Assembly (NCBI RefSeq): GCF_036345155.1
Contig: NZ_CP107772.1
Coordinates: 372,001 to 436,000, forward strand
From: Streptomyces sp. NBC_00582
GTDB lineage: Bacteria; Actinomycetota; Actinomycetes; Streptomycetales; Streptomycetaceae
DNA length: 64,000 bases
Reading direction: 5' to 3'
The notes under the pieces were generated by a model that ran no database searches, was not told the origin of the DNA, and was given only the letters and a program-made list of their open reading frames with translations. Below are positions 7,910 through 18,202 of the stretch, piece by piece (within the stretch, counting starts at the first letter, position 1; each line of letters starts with the position of its first letter). The translations under genes were made by a program, and so were the position numbers.

Positions 7910-8130
7910 CCCGCGCTCGCAGCACCCAGCTGAACAGCGCAGCCAGAGATCTTTGACGGCACAGGCTCTGGTCAACCGGGCGGCTCGGGCCGGAGCGGGC
8001 GCGGCGGCGAGGAGCACGCGCAAGAGGCGAGCACCGTCCACCGAGGATCGGTTGGACGGCGGTGAGGTAGCCGGGGAGGTACTCACGCAGGTGGGAGCGG
8101 AGATTGTTGCCCGTGGGGAATAACTCCTGG
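7910..8130 (-). pseudogene. IS110-family transposase fragment
   Basis: Minus-strand reading gives NNLRSHLREYLPGYLTAVQ and, in another frame, LRVLLAAAPAPARAARLTRA. Both align with the middle of the IS110 transposase found at 10260-11183 (LNNQLRSHLKQYY and ARAVLAVAPAPHTAARLTRA). The frame change and missing ends show it is dead. It marks the right border of the peptide operon. Confidence 0.6.
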
Positions 8131-8277
8131 CCCCACCTACGGGCTTGGGTTCTAGCCTCGCGCTTTCATGAAGCGGACTGTCCGACAGGTGATCAGGCAA
8201 GCAGAAAGTGCCTCTGACCAGCGAGAATGAGGATTGCTGAGTTCCTTGTTCCCGCCCCTGTCGGAAGCACTTTCCAG

Positions 8278-9660
8278 GTGAAGCAGACATGCGGGTCCTA
8301 CCCGCAGGTCCGTGTCCGGGACGACGGCCGAGCCGTGGTCTCGCAGGCCGGTTCGGTCCGGCTGGTCGAAACGGCACGCAAGATCGGCCTTGACCGGGCC
8401 ATCTCCGCAGCGCTCGCCCCCTGGCGGAAGCCGCGGGCCGTCCACGACCCGGGCAATGTCCTCCTGGACCTCGCGCCGGCGGTCGCGCTCGGCGGGGACT
8501 GCCTCGCCGACGTCGCATTACTGCGGTCCGAGCCGGCGGTGTCCGAGCCGGCCGTGTTCGGACCGGTGGCTTCCGACCCGACGGTCTCCCGCCTGATCGG
8601 CACCCTCGCCACCGCCGGCGGGAAGGCACCGACCGCGATCCGCGCGGCTCGGGCCGAAGTCCGCAGCCGCGTCTGGGAGCTGGCTGCAGGTCGGGCTCCG
8701 GACGCCGACGGGCGGGTGACCGTGGACCTGGACGGAGTGCTGGTCGTCGCGCACTCGGACAAGCAGGACGCCGCCCCGACCTGGAAGAAGACCTACGGCC
8801 ACCACCCGCTGATGGGTTCGTCGACCACGGACCGGGCGGAACCGGCGAGCCGGTGGCAGCCCTGCTGAGGCCGGGCAACGCGGGCTCGAACACGGCCGCC
8901 GACCACATCAGTGCCGCCCGCCTCGCTCTGGCCCAGCCGCCGAAGAAGTACCGGCGCGGGCGGCAGACCTCATCCGCTGCGATTCCGCAGGCGGCACTCA
9001 CGAGTTCGTCGCCTGGCTCGCCCAACGCGGGCGTGGGCTGTCCTACTCGGTCGGCATGGTGATCACCGAGGCCATCCACCAGCACGTCCACAAGATCCCG
9101 GCATCGGCCTGGACCCCGGCCGTCGAGACGGACGGCGAGGTCCGCGACGGCGCCTGGGTCGCCGAACTCGCCGACGACGTCCTGGACGGCTGGCCCAAGG
9201 GCACGCAGCTGATCGTCCGCAGGGAACGGCCACACCCCGGTGCCCAGTTGAGAATCACGGACGCCGACGGCATGCGGATCACCTGCTTCGCCACGAACAC
9301 CCTCGACCGGCCGATCGCCGAGCTCGAGCTCCGCCACCGGCTGCGGGCCCGCGCGGAGGACCGCACCGGGCCGCGCGTTCGACCGGCCTGCACAACCTGC
9401 CCCTGCACGACACCGCGCAGAACGGTATCTGGCTGGAGATCGTCCAGCTCGCACTCGACCTGCTGGCCTGGATGCCCATCCTCGCCCTGACCGGCCAGGC
9501 AAGGCTCTGGGAACCGCGCCGCCTGCGGTTCCGCCTGTTCTCCGCGGCCGGCCAGCTCGTCACCACTGGCCGGCGCCGCATCCTCCGCCTCGCCCGCCAC
9601 TGGCCCTGGGCCCACGAGATCACATGCGCCCTCGCACGGCTCACCCTCCTGTTGGAATGC
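8278..9660 (+). pseudogene. IS1380-family transposase, frameshifted and truncated
   Basis: The reading frames in order give QVRVRDDGRAVVSQAGS, then SDKQDAAPTWKKTYGHHPL, then AALLRPGNAGSNTAADH, then MVITEAIHQHVHKIPAS and finally LHDTAQNGIWLEIVQLALD. All are characteristic of Streptomyces IS1380 transposases of about 460 residues. At least two frameshifts separate the parts (near 8815 and 8960). The 3' end breaks off at about 9655 against an inverted IS256 fragment. It is inactive. Confidence 0.8.
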
Positions 9661-10142
9661 GGTGTGGTCGTCCTGCCACTGCTTCGTCAGCCGGGTCACG
9701 TAGCCGCAGACAGGCCCGACGTGCCGCCGAGGAACTGCTCCAGCGCGGGAACGAAGTCCCCGGACGACAGGCCGTGCAGGTACAGCAGCGACCGTACCTC
9801 GGAGATCTTCGGTGACTTGCGGCACCAGGGCGGCAGGATCTTGAAGGAGAACCGATTGCGTTCCCCGGTCTCCTCATCAATGCGGCGGTCGTTCACCCGC
9901 GGTGCCTTCACCTCCACCGGCCCTGCCGCAGTGACCACGGTCCGCGGCCGGTGGAAGCCGTTGCGGACCACCAGGCGCCGACCGACCCCGTCCGTTTCGG
10001 CCGCCAACTCGCCTACGTACTGGTTGACTTCGGCCTCCAGGGCGGCGGCGAGCATCCGGCGGGCGCCCTCACGCACGATCTCGTCGATCAGGGAGCCAGA
10101 TTCGGTGGAGCCCTCGTCGGTGACTACCCTGAGCACGGGCAT
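9655..10142 (-). pseudogene. IS256-family transposase N-terminal fragment
   Basis: From 10142 downward the minus strand encodes about 150 residues of a Mutator/IS256-type transposase, including LIDEIVREGARRMLAAALEAEV and VRNGFHRPRTVVTAAGPVEVKAPRVND. After a frameshift near 9700 it continues as VTRLTKQWQDDHTAFQQ. The catalytic DDE core is missing because the sequence joins the IS1380 fragment at about 9655. It is related to, but distinct from, the full IS256 copies at 15142 and 50088. Confidence 0.8.
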
Positions 10143-10259
10143 GCCTTCCCGACCCGCGCTGCGAACGCGGGCCTACTCGGTGACCGTCAAAGGATCATTC
10201 GGGAAGGTACGCCCTCCGCGTCTCTCCCGGATCCACAGACATCCGAGCTTGCTAAGAAG
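10143..10259. other. Short spacer between transposase remnants
   Basis: About 120 nt between the IS256 fragment and the IS110 gene with no recognisable coding or structural signal. Confidence 0.4.
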
Positions 10260-12055
10260 TCAAGCCGCGAGCGTCACCGGCGGCGTGGACGCGGCGGGAA
10301 ATGCCTTGCCGGGATCGCACTTCTGCCCGGTCTGCAGGCAGTGGTGGAGGCATCCCAGGAAGCGGGTGAAGACGTTGCGCATGGCGGCGGTGTGCCGGTC
10401 GCCAAGGTCCCGGCGTCGGTCGTATTCAGCCTTGACCTGTGCGGAGGGCAGTGCGCCGAAGATCCAAACGTAGCCTGCGGCGGCCAGGCGCTGGTTCTTC
10501 ACCCGGCGGTGGCGCACGAGGTGGCTCTTGCCGCTGGCGATGGTGACCGGCGCCGAGCCGGCATACGCCTTCAGAGCGCGGGCGTCGGCGAAGCGGGTGC
10601 GGTCGTCGCCGATCTCGGCCAGGACGCGTGCGCCGGTGAGCGGACCGATCCCAGGGAAGCTGCCCAGGATTTCTGCGTCCGGATGGCCGGCGAACGCCTC
10701 GGCCGCAGCCTCCGCGAGGTCGTCGGCTGCCCGGCAGGCGGCATCCAACTGGGCGACCAGCGCGAGGGTTTGGCGTCCCATGGCCTGCTCGACGAGCGGC
10801 GGCTGGTGCAGGTAGTCGCCGGTGAAAAGGGTGCGCAGCCGTTCCACCCAGACCTCGATGTTCCGCTGCCGTCCGGATCTGCGCAGGGCGGCCCGGAGCT
10901 GGGCACGGGTCAAGCGGGCAGCGGTGTGCGGGGCGGGTGCCACAGCGAGGACCGCGCGGGCCTCCCGGGAGTCCAGGCCCACGCCGCGAACGGCGAACGC
11001 CGCGAGGGCGGCCGGGTAGTACTGCTTGAGGTGCGAGCGCAGCTGGTTGTTGAGCTGGGCTCGGTTCCACACGGTGTCCTGCTGGGCGCGGGCGAGGACC
11101 GCGATCGCGCGTACCAATTCGGAGTCGGCGGGCAGCGGCCGGTGCATGTCGGCGTCGGTCCGCAGGACGTTGGCCAGTGTCATCGCGTCGGCGTGGTCGG
11201 ACTTCGCGCGGGCACTGCGGTGCGCTCGCGGTAGCGCGCCACCGCCATCGGGTTGATCGAGTACACCTTGCGGCCGGTGGTGCGCAGGCAGGCGAACAGC
11301 AGGCCGCGGGCGGTCTCCACCGCGACCGGTATCGGGGCTTCAGCGCAGTCACCGGCTTCTACGAGCAGGGCAAGCAGCTGGCGGAAACCGTCCGCGTCGT
11401 CCCTGATGCGCTGCTTGGCGACCAGCTTTCCCGCCTCGTCGATCAGCACCACGTCGTGGTGGGGTCGGCGCGGAGCGCGGTACTGGGATTGCTCCCAGCC
11501 CGTTTCTCCACGCCGCCCTCCCGAACCGGACGTGCGAGTTGGCCCCGCATCCGGCTCTCCACAAGCCCCGTTGAGCAGTCGCTTTCCTCAGATCGTGCTG
11601 GGCCACGGAGACGGAATTGTCGTCCCCCGAGGCCGGTATCGCGTGGTGACTACCGAACCCGGGTTGAACAGGACGACGTCGCCGTCGTGCGGCCACCGTC
11701 CGCCGTCGCAGTAGCGGCGGCGGAGTTCCCTCCACCCGGTGCCGAGGTGCTTGCGGCGGAGCCATCCCAACACCTGGCGCCAGACGATCATGCGCAGGTA
11801 TTGGAAGGACCGGGCGGACACCCCGGGGCGGAAGTAGGCGGTCCAGCCCCGCAGCACCTGGTTGAGCCGGTGCAGCAGGACTGCCAGCGGCAGGCTGACG
11901 TCATCCGGCAGAGCGCCTTCGTCTTGGCCTTGACGGACCGAAGTGCCTTCTTGGCCGGGTAGTTGTAGACGTACTGCCGGTCGGTTCCTCGCTTCTGGTG
12001 ACGCTGGATGCGCCAGCCGAGGAAGTCGAGGCCCTCGTCAATGTGCGTGATCAGT

Positions 12056-12929
12056 GAGCGTTTTCAGCGTTGACGCTCCAGGGTGAGGACGGCAGCGGCG
12101 ATGACCGTCATGCCGTTGGGGCTGCAGCGGGCTCTGCGGAAGACGCGCCAGGACTTCAGTCTGGCGATGCTTCGTTCGACCGGTGCTCGTGCCGCTGACA
12201 GCGCCCGGTTGATCGTTCGCTGGGTCGCGGTGAGGTCCTGGTGCGGAAGCCGTCTGACGGGCGTGGTTACCCAGGAGCCGGCCCCGATGTAGGCGCGGTC
12301 GGCCAGTACGGGCACGCCCTGGCGTTCGCAGATCCGGATGATGCGGTGGGTGCGGGCCGCGGTCAGGTCGTGGGTGCGGCCGGGCAGTGCGGGCGAGATC
12401 CACAGCAGCTTGCCCGCAGGGTCGGCGACGACCTGCACGTTCACGCCGTGGCGGCGGTGCTTCTGGGAGAAGTCGGACCGACTGTCACCGACCCGGTCGC
12501 ACTCGGCGAGCGTTCCGTCGAGCAGGACGTACTGGGGATCCGTTTCCCGCAGGACCCGCAGCAGCCCGGGCGCCCGGCGGGACAGATGGCCGACGACGGC
12601 GGTGACGTAGGCATGGGCAGTGCCGACGGATATGCCGAAACCGGCGGCGATCTGCGCGAGCGTGTCGTGCCGGCGAAGGTAGACCAAGCCGACGAGAGCA
12701 CGCTGGTGCGGCGGAAGCTTGCAGCGGCGGTCACCCTCACGGGTGACGATGAGCATGGTGACCCACTCGATCAGAGCGTGCGAGAGGTCGAGTGAGGCAG
12801 GATAGGGAACCAACGAGGCTCCTGCGCTGATGAGTTGAGACGTCGAACACCTCTCTCAACGGCACAGGAGCCTTGTGCGTTGCGCAAGGTCACCCCGTCA
12901 CCCGACCGGTGGCCACTCTGAAAACGCTC
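12056..12929 (-). mobile_element. IS5-family insertion sequence inside the group II intron gene
   Basis: The 874-bp element has 12-bp perfect terminal inverted repeats (GAGCGTTTTCAG) and a 3-bp target duplication, AGT, at 12053-12055 and 12930-12932. Removing it plus one AGT restores the maturase reading EEKTLITHIDEG exactly, which confirms both ends. Confidence 0.92.
12064..12813 (-). CDS. IS5-family transposase (DDE_Tnp_4 type), intact
   Basis: A complete 249-residue transposase. An N-terminal helix-turn-helix segment ([19 protein letters not shown], about residues 53-71) precedes the DDE core: Asp in [11 protein letters not shown], Asp in [11 protein letters not shown] and Glu in [11 protein letters not shown]. 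The last codons and stop lie within the terminal repeat. It appears functional and is the youngest layer of the nested structure. Confidence 0.92.
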   Translation of the reverse strand: MVPYPASLDLSHALIEWVTMLIVTREGDRRCKLPPHQRALVGLVYLRRHDTLAQIAAGFGISVGTAHAYVTAVVGHLSRRAPGLLRVLRETDPQYVLLDGTLAECDRVGDSRSDFSQKHRRHGVNVQVVADPAGKLLWISPALPGRTHDLTAARTHRIIRICERQGVPVLADRAYIGAGSWVTTPVRRLPHQDLTATQRTINRALSAARAPVERSIARLKSWRVFRRARCSPNGMTVIAAAVLTLERQR

Positions 12930-14539
12930 AGTGTCTTCTCCTCCGAGAGCCGCAGGCCGACGGTGGAGAGGACTTCCGCCACTTCTAGAAGCAATGCCTC
13001 GGTGTGGGCTCGGGTGCCCGACACCAGAATGACGAAGTCGTCCGCATACCGGATCAACCGGTAGTTGGGCAGCCCCTTCTGGCGTCGTGTCCACCGTTGC
13101 TTCGTCGTGGACTGCGCCCCGCCGGGAGCCTTGACGAAGTGCTCGTCCAGGACCGAGAGGGCCACATTGCTCAGCAATGGCGAAAGAATCCCGCCTTGCG
13201 GGGTGCCGGTGACGGTCTCCTTGGAGGTGCCAGCCTCGGTGAGGATGCCCGCCTTCAAGAACGCCTTCACCAGCGCGAGCACGCGCTTGTCTCCGATCCG
13301 AGCCCGAACCCGGTCCATCAGGGCCGAGTGCGAGATCTCGTCGAAGCAGGCCGTGATGTCGCCCTCCAGCACCCATTCGTATGTCTTGGATGCCAGAAAG
13401 CGTGTCTCGGCCATCGCGTCGTGCGCCCGCCGGTTGGGGCGGAAGCCGTACGAGCACGGCGCAAAATCCGCCTCGAAAATCGGCTCCAGCACCAGCTTCA
13501 GGGCCGCCTGGACCACCCGATCGGCCACACAAGGAATCCCAAGACGCCGTCGCTTGCGCGACCCCGGCTTGGGGATCATCCGTTCCCTGACCGGCACCGG
13601 ACGGAAACTGCGGGACTTCAACTGCTCCCGCAGCTCGGCGAGGAACTGAACCTCGCCGATCCGTTCCCGGACGAAGGCGGCGGTCATCCCGTCGACTCCG
13701 GCCGAGCGTGCGCCCTTGTTCCCCGCAACCCGCTCCCAGGCCATGGCCAGGAACGCGGGATCGCAGACGAGGTTGTAAAGATCGTCGAACCGACGATGAG
13801 GATCGTCGTTCGCCCAACGGTGCAGCTTGGTCTGGATCTCCAGTACCCGTCGCTCGCCCCGGAACGAGCCGAGCGGCAGATCACTCGTATTCACCAGCGT
13901 CCTCCCGGTCTTCCAGTACTTCCACTACTGACTTGCTGGCTCCCTTGGCCATGCGGCCGGCTTTCCCGGCCTCGGACTACTACGGAGCCTCCGCCCCGCC
14001 CGGCGCCAACAGCAGACGACGCGCCTGTCCTTCCGCCGTGCTGGCTGCACGGGGCGAGGACGCCACCGGACGGTTCCCACGTTCACTTGACAGTCGATCG
14101 ACGGGTGAGGCGCCCAGCTCTACCCCTGCGGCATCGCCACGGTTACGCCGCAGACATTCACCGTGGCCTCCTGGCCGTTGATCACATGGCGACCAGGAGT
14201 TACCCGCTCTCGCACAAGAAGCGGGTACACACCGCGACCAGCCCATATCCGCCAGATTTGAGCTGGTGGGCCGTTAAGGGGCGTCGGACACTGGTTCCTC
14301 TCGTACACCTTCCCGTCTCGCTGACCGGACCCGCGCCATCTGGCAGTACTGGCACGTCCCGACGTTGTCAGGGCTGCTCCCACCCTCCCCGGCGTCTCCC
14401 GGATCAGGCTGCCCTCAGCTTCACCCGGCCGCTGCGACGGCCAGGAGTCGAAGGTCTCTCACCTCCGCTCGACTTCAAGCGCCTCGTGGCGCACGTGGTC
14501 TTCCGCCCAGTCGATCCCGCACGTGATCGTCAACTTCAA

Positions 14540-14883
14540 GCTCCCTACTCTTCGTGCTCGTCCTGGTGTGAGCCTGCGCAGGGCGCGCCGCGACCTAATA
14601 GGAGGGCTCGATGGCCCGACATCCGATGAGCAGTTCGCAGCCCCAGCTCCCCGCACGGTCCCCGGTCTCTGGAAGGAGCTCGGCGGCTCACGTGGTGAGG
14701 GAGAGGTGGCCGTACGGACGGCTCAGGTCACGATCATGACGTCATCATGGAGATGTGCGACGAACTCCGGCAGATGCACGGTGACGGGGCCCTCTGCCTG
14801 TGGAGAGGAGTCTGGCTCCAGGTCTTGAGTAGGTCACCCGTCACCGTGCACTGCTATTAGGTCTTGAGCATTGCTCGAATCCC
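14540..14883. repeat. Gene-poor stretch with a 14-bp inverted repeat pair
   Basis: No intact gene is seen between the IS110 start and the helicase remnant. TGCACGGTGACGGG at 14775-14788 is perfectly inverted at 14837-14850, 48 nt apart. The motif AGGTCTTGAG occurs directly repeated nearby (about 14819 and 14861). These may be remains of an element end or a small duplication. Confidence 0.45.
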
Positions 14884-15087
14884 GAGCGAGGCGAGGTCCG
14901 CTTCGAGCACGACCACTACCTGAAGATGTGGGCTCTGACCGAACCGAAGATCGAGACCGACTTCCTTTGCCTCGACGAAGCCCACGACACCAACTCGGTC
15001 CTTGAACAGGAATTCGTGGCTCGACGAGGCCATGCCCAACTCGTGATGATCGGCGACTCCGCCCAAGGGCGCTGTCACGTTGGCTGA
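14884..15087 (+). pseudogene. UvrD/Rep-type helicase fragment
   Basis: The plus strand reads HDHYLKMWALTEPKIETDFL, then CLDEAHDTNSVLEQEFVARRG and QLVMIGDSAQ. This is the motif II-III region of superfamily 1 helicases (DEAQDTNP...VGDSAQ in relatives). Both ends are lost. The fragment stops at a TGA a few bases before the IS256 element, so it is a relic of a gene destroyed by rearrangement. Confidence 0.75.
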
Positions 15088-15092
15088 GCGGG

Positions 15093-16441
15093 GGGAGTGT
15101 AAATCTAACGGCGGATCCGACGATCATGAGAGAGACGTCAAGTGACTGACACCGCCGTGGAGTTGGAGACCGTGGAGCCTGTCGAGAGTGCCCGGTTGGG
15201 GCAGCCTGAGCCCGTGTCGGATGAGCAGCTGGTCGCGATGCTGGTGGAGCGGGCCCGGTCGGAGGGACTGCAGTTGACCGGGCAGGGTGGGCTGCTGCAG
15301 CAGCTGACCAAGCGGGTCCTGGAATCGGCCCTGGAAGGTGAGATCACCGATCACCTCGGCTATGAGAAGCACGATGCCGGCGGCCGGGGCAGCGGCAACT
15401 CCCGCAACGGGAGCCGGGCCAAGACGGTGCTGACCGACGTCGGCCCGGTCGAGGTCAAAGTCCCGCGTGACACCTCGGGCACGTTCGAGCCGCAGATCGT
15501 CAAGAAGCGGCAGCGGCGGCTGACGGGAGTGGACGAGATGGTCCTGTCGCTCTCGGCGAAGGGCCTCACTCATGGGGAGATCGCCGCTCACCTGGCCGAG
15601 GTCTACGGGGCGGAGGTCTCCAAGCAGACCATCTCCACCATCACCGACAAGGTCATGGACGGCATGGCGGAATGGCAGAGCCGTCCTCTCGACCGCGTTT
15701 ACCCCGTTTTGTTCGTCGATGCCATCTACGTGGTGATGGCGGTGACCGTGGACGGCACCCGCGACATCCTCGGCATCTGGGCCGGCGACGGCGGCGAGGG
15801 CGCCAAGTACTGGCTGCACGTGTTCACCGAGCTGAAGAACCGCGGCCTGGACGACGTGCTCATGCTGGTCTGCGACGGGCTCAAGGGCCTTCCCGATGCG
15901 GTGGAGGCCGTCTGGCCTCGCACGATTGTCCAGACGTGCGTCGTTCACCTGCTGCGCAATTCGTTCCGTTACGCCGCCCGCCAGGACTGGGACAAGGTCG
16001 CAGGGGCCCTCAAACCCGTCTACACCGCACCCAGCGAGGACGCCGCGACGGAGCGGTTCCTGGAGTTCCAGGAAGCGTGGGGCCGGAAGTATCCGGCGAT
16101 CGTGAAGCTGTGGTCGGACGCCTGGGCCGAGTTCGTGCCCTTCCTCTCCTTCGACGTCGAGATCCGCAAGGTCATCTGCAGCACGAACGCGATCGAAAGC
16201 GTCAACGCCCGCATCCGCAGGTCCGTCCGTGCCCGCGGCCACTTCCCCAACGAGGCCGCCGCCCTCAAGTGCATCTACATGGCCCTGATGAGCCTGGACC
16301 CCACGGGCAAGGGCCGCAAGCGGTGGACCATGCGCTGGAAAGCACCCCTGAATGCGTTCCAGATCGCCTTCGAGGGTCGCCTGACCCCGAGCAACAACTG
16401 ATCACTCAACAACCAAGATCAGCCGTTAAATTGACACACCC
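15093..16441 (+). mobile_element. IS256-family insertion sequence, copy 1 (42-bp internal deletion)
   Basis: The ends are GGGAGTGTAAATCTAACGGC and the complement of GCCGTTAAATTGACACACCC, the same imperfect inverted repeats as copy 2 at 50039-51429. Flanks TGAGCGGG and CTTCCTCG do not match, so the 8-bp target duplication is missing. The left neighbour is a helicase relic and the right an integrase relic, which suggests recombination or an adjacent deletion after insertion. Confidence 0.88.
15142..16401 (+). CDS. IS256-family (Mutator-type) transposase with 14-residue deletion
   Basis: The 419-residue protein is nearly identical to the 433-residue copy at 50088-51389. It lacks 14 residues (42 bp) immediately after the first catalytic aspartate (LFVDAI joins directly to YVVMAVTVDG). 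The deletion is bounded by CCATC on both sides, consistent with slippage or short-repeat recombination. The remaining DDE residues are present (VCDGLKGLPDAV, STNAIESVN). The lost strand lies in the RNase H-like core, so this copy is probably inactive. Confidence 0.9.
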   Translation: MTDTAVELETVEPVESARLGQPEPVSDEQLVAMLVERARSEGLQLTGQGGLLQQLTKRVLESALEGEITDHLGYEKHDAGGRGSGNSRNGSRAKTVLTDVGPVEVKVPRDTSGTFEPQIVKKRQRRLTGVDEMVLSLSAKGLTHGEIAAHLAEVYGAEVSKQTISTITDKVMDGMAEWQSRPLDRVYPVLFVDAIYVVMAVTVDGTRDILGIWAGDGGEGAKYWLHVFTELKNRGLDDVLMLVCDGLKGLPDAVEAVWPRTIVQTCVVHLLRNSFRYAARQDWDKVAGALKPVYTAPSEDAATERFLEFQEAWGRKYPAIVKLWSDAWAEFVPFLSFDVEIRKVICSTNAIESVNARIRRSVRARGHFPNEAAALKCIYMALMSLDPTGKGRKRWTMRWKAPLNAFQIAFEGRLTPSNN

Positions 16442-17152
16442 CTTCCTCGCATGGCTCGCCGACCGCGGGCGCGCGATCGGGCAGTGCCAGCAGGCCGACA
16501 TCGGCGCCTGGCACACCGAGAACCTGGCCACCCGCCGTCCGTCCCAGTCATTCCTGCGGTGGTGCATGAAGACTGGCCGGATGCCCCGCCTCACTCTGCC
16601 GCCCGCGGTCATCACTCAGGACTCGGAACCGCTGCACCAGCACCGCCGGCTCGCGATCCTCCGCCGGGTCCTCAACGACGACTCCTTGCCCCTGCGGGCC
16701 CGGGTCGCCGCTGCCCTCGTGCTCCTCTACGCGCAACCCGTCAGCCGCAACGTCCGCCTCACCATCGACGACATCACCGACGACGAGACCACCGTCACCG
16801 TCCAACTGAGAGAGCCGCCGTCCCCGCTGCCGGAGCCCGCCGCCGACCTGATGCGGGTCCTACATCCGGTCCCGACAGCAGATGCCCTACGCCAGTAGCA
16901 GAAGCTCACAGTGGCTCTTCCCCGGCCGCCAGCCCGGACGGCCCATGAACCCGGTCAGCCTCCAGGTCCACCTCCGAAAGATCGGCGTCCCGCCGCAACG
17001 AGGAGGACCTCCGCGATCCACCAGCTCGTCCTCCAAGCCCCGGCACCCATCATCGCGAAGGCACTCGGCTACCACGACAAGACCGCCACCCGCCTGGTCA
17101 CCGAAGCCGGAGGAACCTGGAGCCGATATGCACCCGGCGACCACACATGCTG
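16442..17152 (+). pseudogene. Tyrosine recombinase/integrase fragment
   Basis: Just after IS256 copy 1 the plus strand reads LAWLADRGRAIGQCQQADIG and FLRWCMKTGRMPRLTLPP, then LRARVAAALVLLYAQPVSRN. After a frameshift near 16890 it reads LVLQAPAPIIAKALGYHDKT, ending GGTWSRYAPGDHTC. This matches the C-terminal half of common Streptomyces integrase-like proteins. The N-terminus is missing and the frame is broken. Confidence 0.75.
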
Positions 17153-17233
17153 ACAGAACCGACGTGGCTGCTCTGAAGGGCCAAGCTCCCGCGACCGGCC
17201 CGATGTCAGTACCAGGTGGCAGGCTCTGCCTCC

Positions 17234-17770
17234 ATGAACAAGCAGCAGTTCTGGCAGCTCATTGAGGAAGCCCGCAATCAGGCATCCAACCCGAACGACG
17301 GCGAAGCGGTCGCTCGCGAAGCGACCTCGCTGCTGGCCTCCCGGCCGGTCGAGGAGATCATCGCAGCTGAGCAGGTGCTGTCGGAGCTAATGGTTGACTC
17401 GTACACCAATCCTCTGTGGGCCGCTGCTTACATCGCCAACGGTGGGTGCTCTGACGACGGCTTCGACTACTTCCGCGGCTGGCTGATCGCTCAGGGCCGT
17501 AAAGTCTTCGAGCGCGTAGTCGCTGATCCCGATGCCCTGGCAGAACTGCCCATCGTTCGATCCTCCGCAGCCGACGGTGTCGACCTGGAGGGTGAGGACA
17601 TGCTGGGCATCGCCTGGAACGCACACATCTCGGCGACCGGTGATCAACTCCCCGCGAGCCCACCCACCATCCGCTACCGGGAGCTGGACCCCACCTGGAA
17701 CTTCGATTTCGATGACCAAGACGAAATGACTCGCCGACTGCCCCGCTTGGCAGCTCTCTATCTGGAGTAA
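17234..17770 (+). CDS. DUF4240 domain protein
   Basis: An intact 178-residue soluble protein with no signal peptide. It begins MNKQQFWQLIEEARNQ and contains LWAAAYIANGGCSDDGFDYFRGWLIAQG, the recognisable core of DUF4240 proteins. The ATG at 17234 is chosen because the family starts with this M(N/D)xxxFWxLIExA motif. It stands alone between integrase debris and an IS5 element. Members often occur near toxin/immunity genes, but no function can be assigned here. Confidence 0.85.
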   Translation: MNKQQFWQLIEEARNQASNPNDGEAVAREATSLLASRPVEEIIAAEQVLSELMVDSYTNPLWAAAYIANGGCSDDGFDYFRGWLIAQGRKVFERVVADPDALAELPIVRSSAADGVDLEGEDMLGIAWNAHISATGDQLPASPPTIRYRELDPTWNFDFDDQDEMTRRLPRLAALYLE

Positions 17771-18202
17771 GCGGAAGCTCGCAGTCACAAGACGAGGTCA
17801 AACAGCGGAGGGCGAGACTCCCGAACATCACTGTCCGCCACTCCATCAGGCCATGAACCCGTCTCGGCTGACGAATACGCGACACCTCAACATGTGGGCC
17901 TACCAGTCTCACACCCGTAGAAGTGCAGCCGGACCAGCAGGGCGCCGAAGCCTGTCGGGCGTCGCGGCGGTACGGCGGCGCGGGGCGAGTCCTGGGGCCT
18001 TTGGGTGCTCGCGGTACCGGCTGCGGTGGCGGTGCTCGAAGAGCCTGGGTCAGGGGCGTCGGAGCTGACGGACATGGGCGGACCTCGCGCTGTCTCGGCG
18101 GCGCACCGGGCGCCGTCACCGTGCAGGGCGGCGGGGCGACGCCCGGCAGGTGTCCGGCCGTGAAGTCGCCCCGCACCCGGCCGATTTCGGCCGCTGCCCT
18201 AA
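17771..18202. other. 432-nt stretch without a recognisable gene
   Basis: No convincing coding sequence on either strand. It contains only short GC-rich frames without family similarity. Its right end supplies the TAA target of the next IS5 element. Confidence 0.4.

Larger units (their letters stand above)
11588..13894 (-). pseudogene. Group II intron reverse transcriptase/maturase, broken by IS5 and a frameshift
   Basis: The RT part (13894 to 12933) includes AGNKGARSAGVDGMT, YGFRPNRRAHDA, GDITACFDEISH, GTPQGGILSPLLSN and the catalytic LIRYADDFVIL, ending GLRLSEEKT. After the IS5 element the same protein resumes as LITHIDEGLDFLGWRIQRH (12052 downward). A frameshift follows near 11915, and then the maturase X domain as LRGWTAYFRPGVSARSFQYL to a stop at 11588. 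The GTG start at 13894 has GGGAGG upstream. With two lesions the maturase cannot be functional here, so mobility would need another copy. Confidence 0.88.
11459..14494 (-). mobile_element. Group II intron inserted in IS110 and carrying an IS5 insertion
   Basis: The 5' end on the minus strand starts GTGCGCCACGAGG at 14494, right after the codons for EDH of the IS110 transposase; GUGYG is the group II consensus. The 3' part (about 11464-11575) contains the domain V/VI-like stretch GAGCCGGATGCGG...CACGTCCGGTTCGGGAGG typical of bacterial group II introns. The 3' junction lies at 11458/11459 with a 3-nt ambiguity, because CAC occurs at both exon ends. The positions 13895-14494 hold the structured RNA domains and no gene. 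An IS5-family element at 12056-12929 interrupts the intron-encoded protein. Confidence 0.8.
10260..14539 (-). pseudogene. IS110-family transposase split by a group II intron and frameshifted
   Basis: The two exons rejoin as an IS110 transposase. The start (TTG at 14539, GGGAG upstream) reads LKLTITCGIDWAEDH. The second exon, from about 11458 down, reads HDVVLIDEAGKLVAKQRI, then RTTGRKVYSINPMAVARYR. After a one-base frameshift near 11215 it continues ADSELVRAIAVLARAQQD and runs to a stop at 10260 with GIGPLTGARVLAEIGDD, the transposase_20 helix-hairpin-helix. The intron separates the two halves of the EDHHDVVLID motif close to the RuvC-like catalytic region. The frameshift makes the gene inactive even after splicing. 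Confidence 0.8.
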
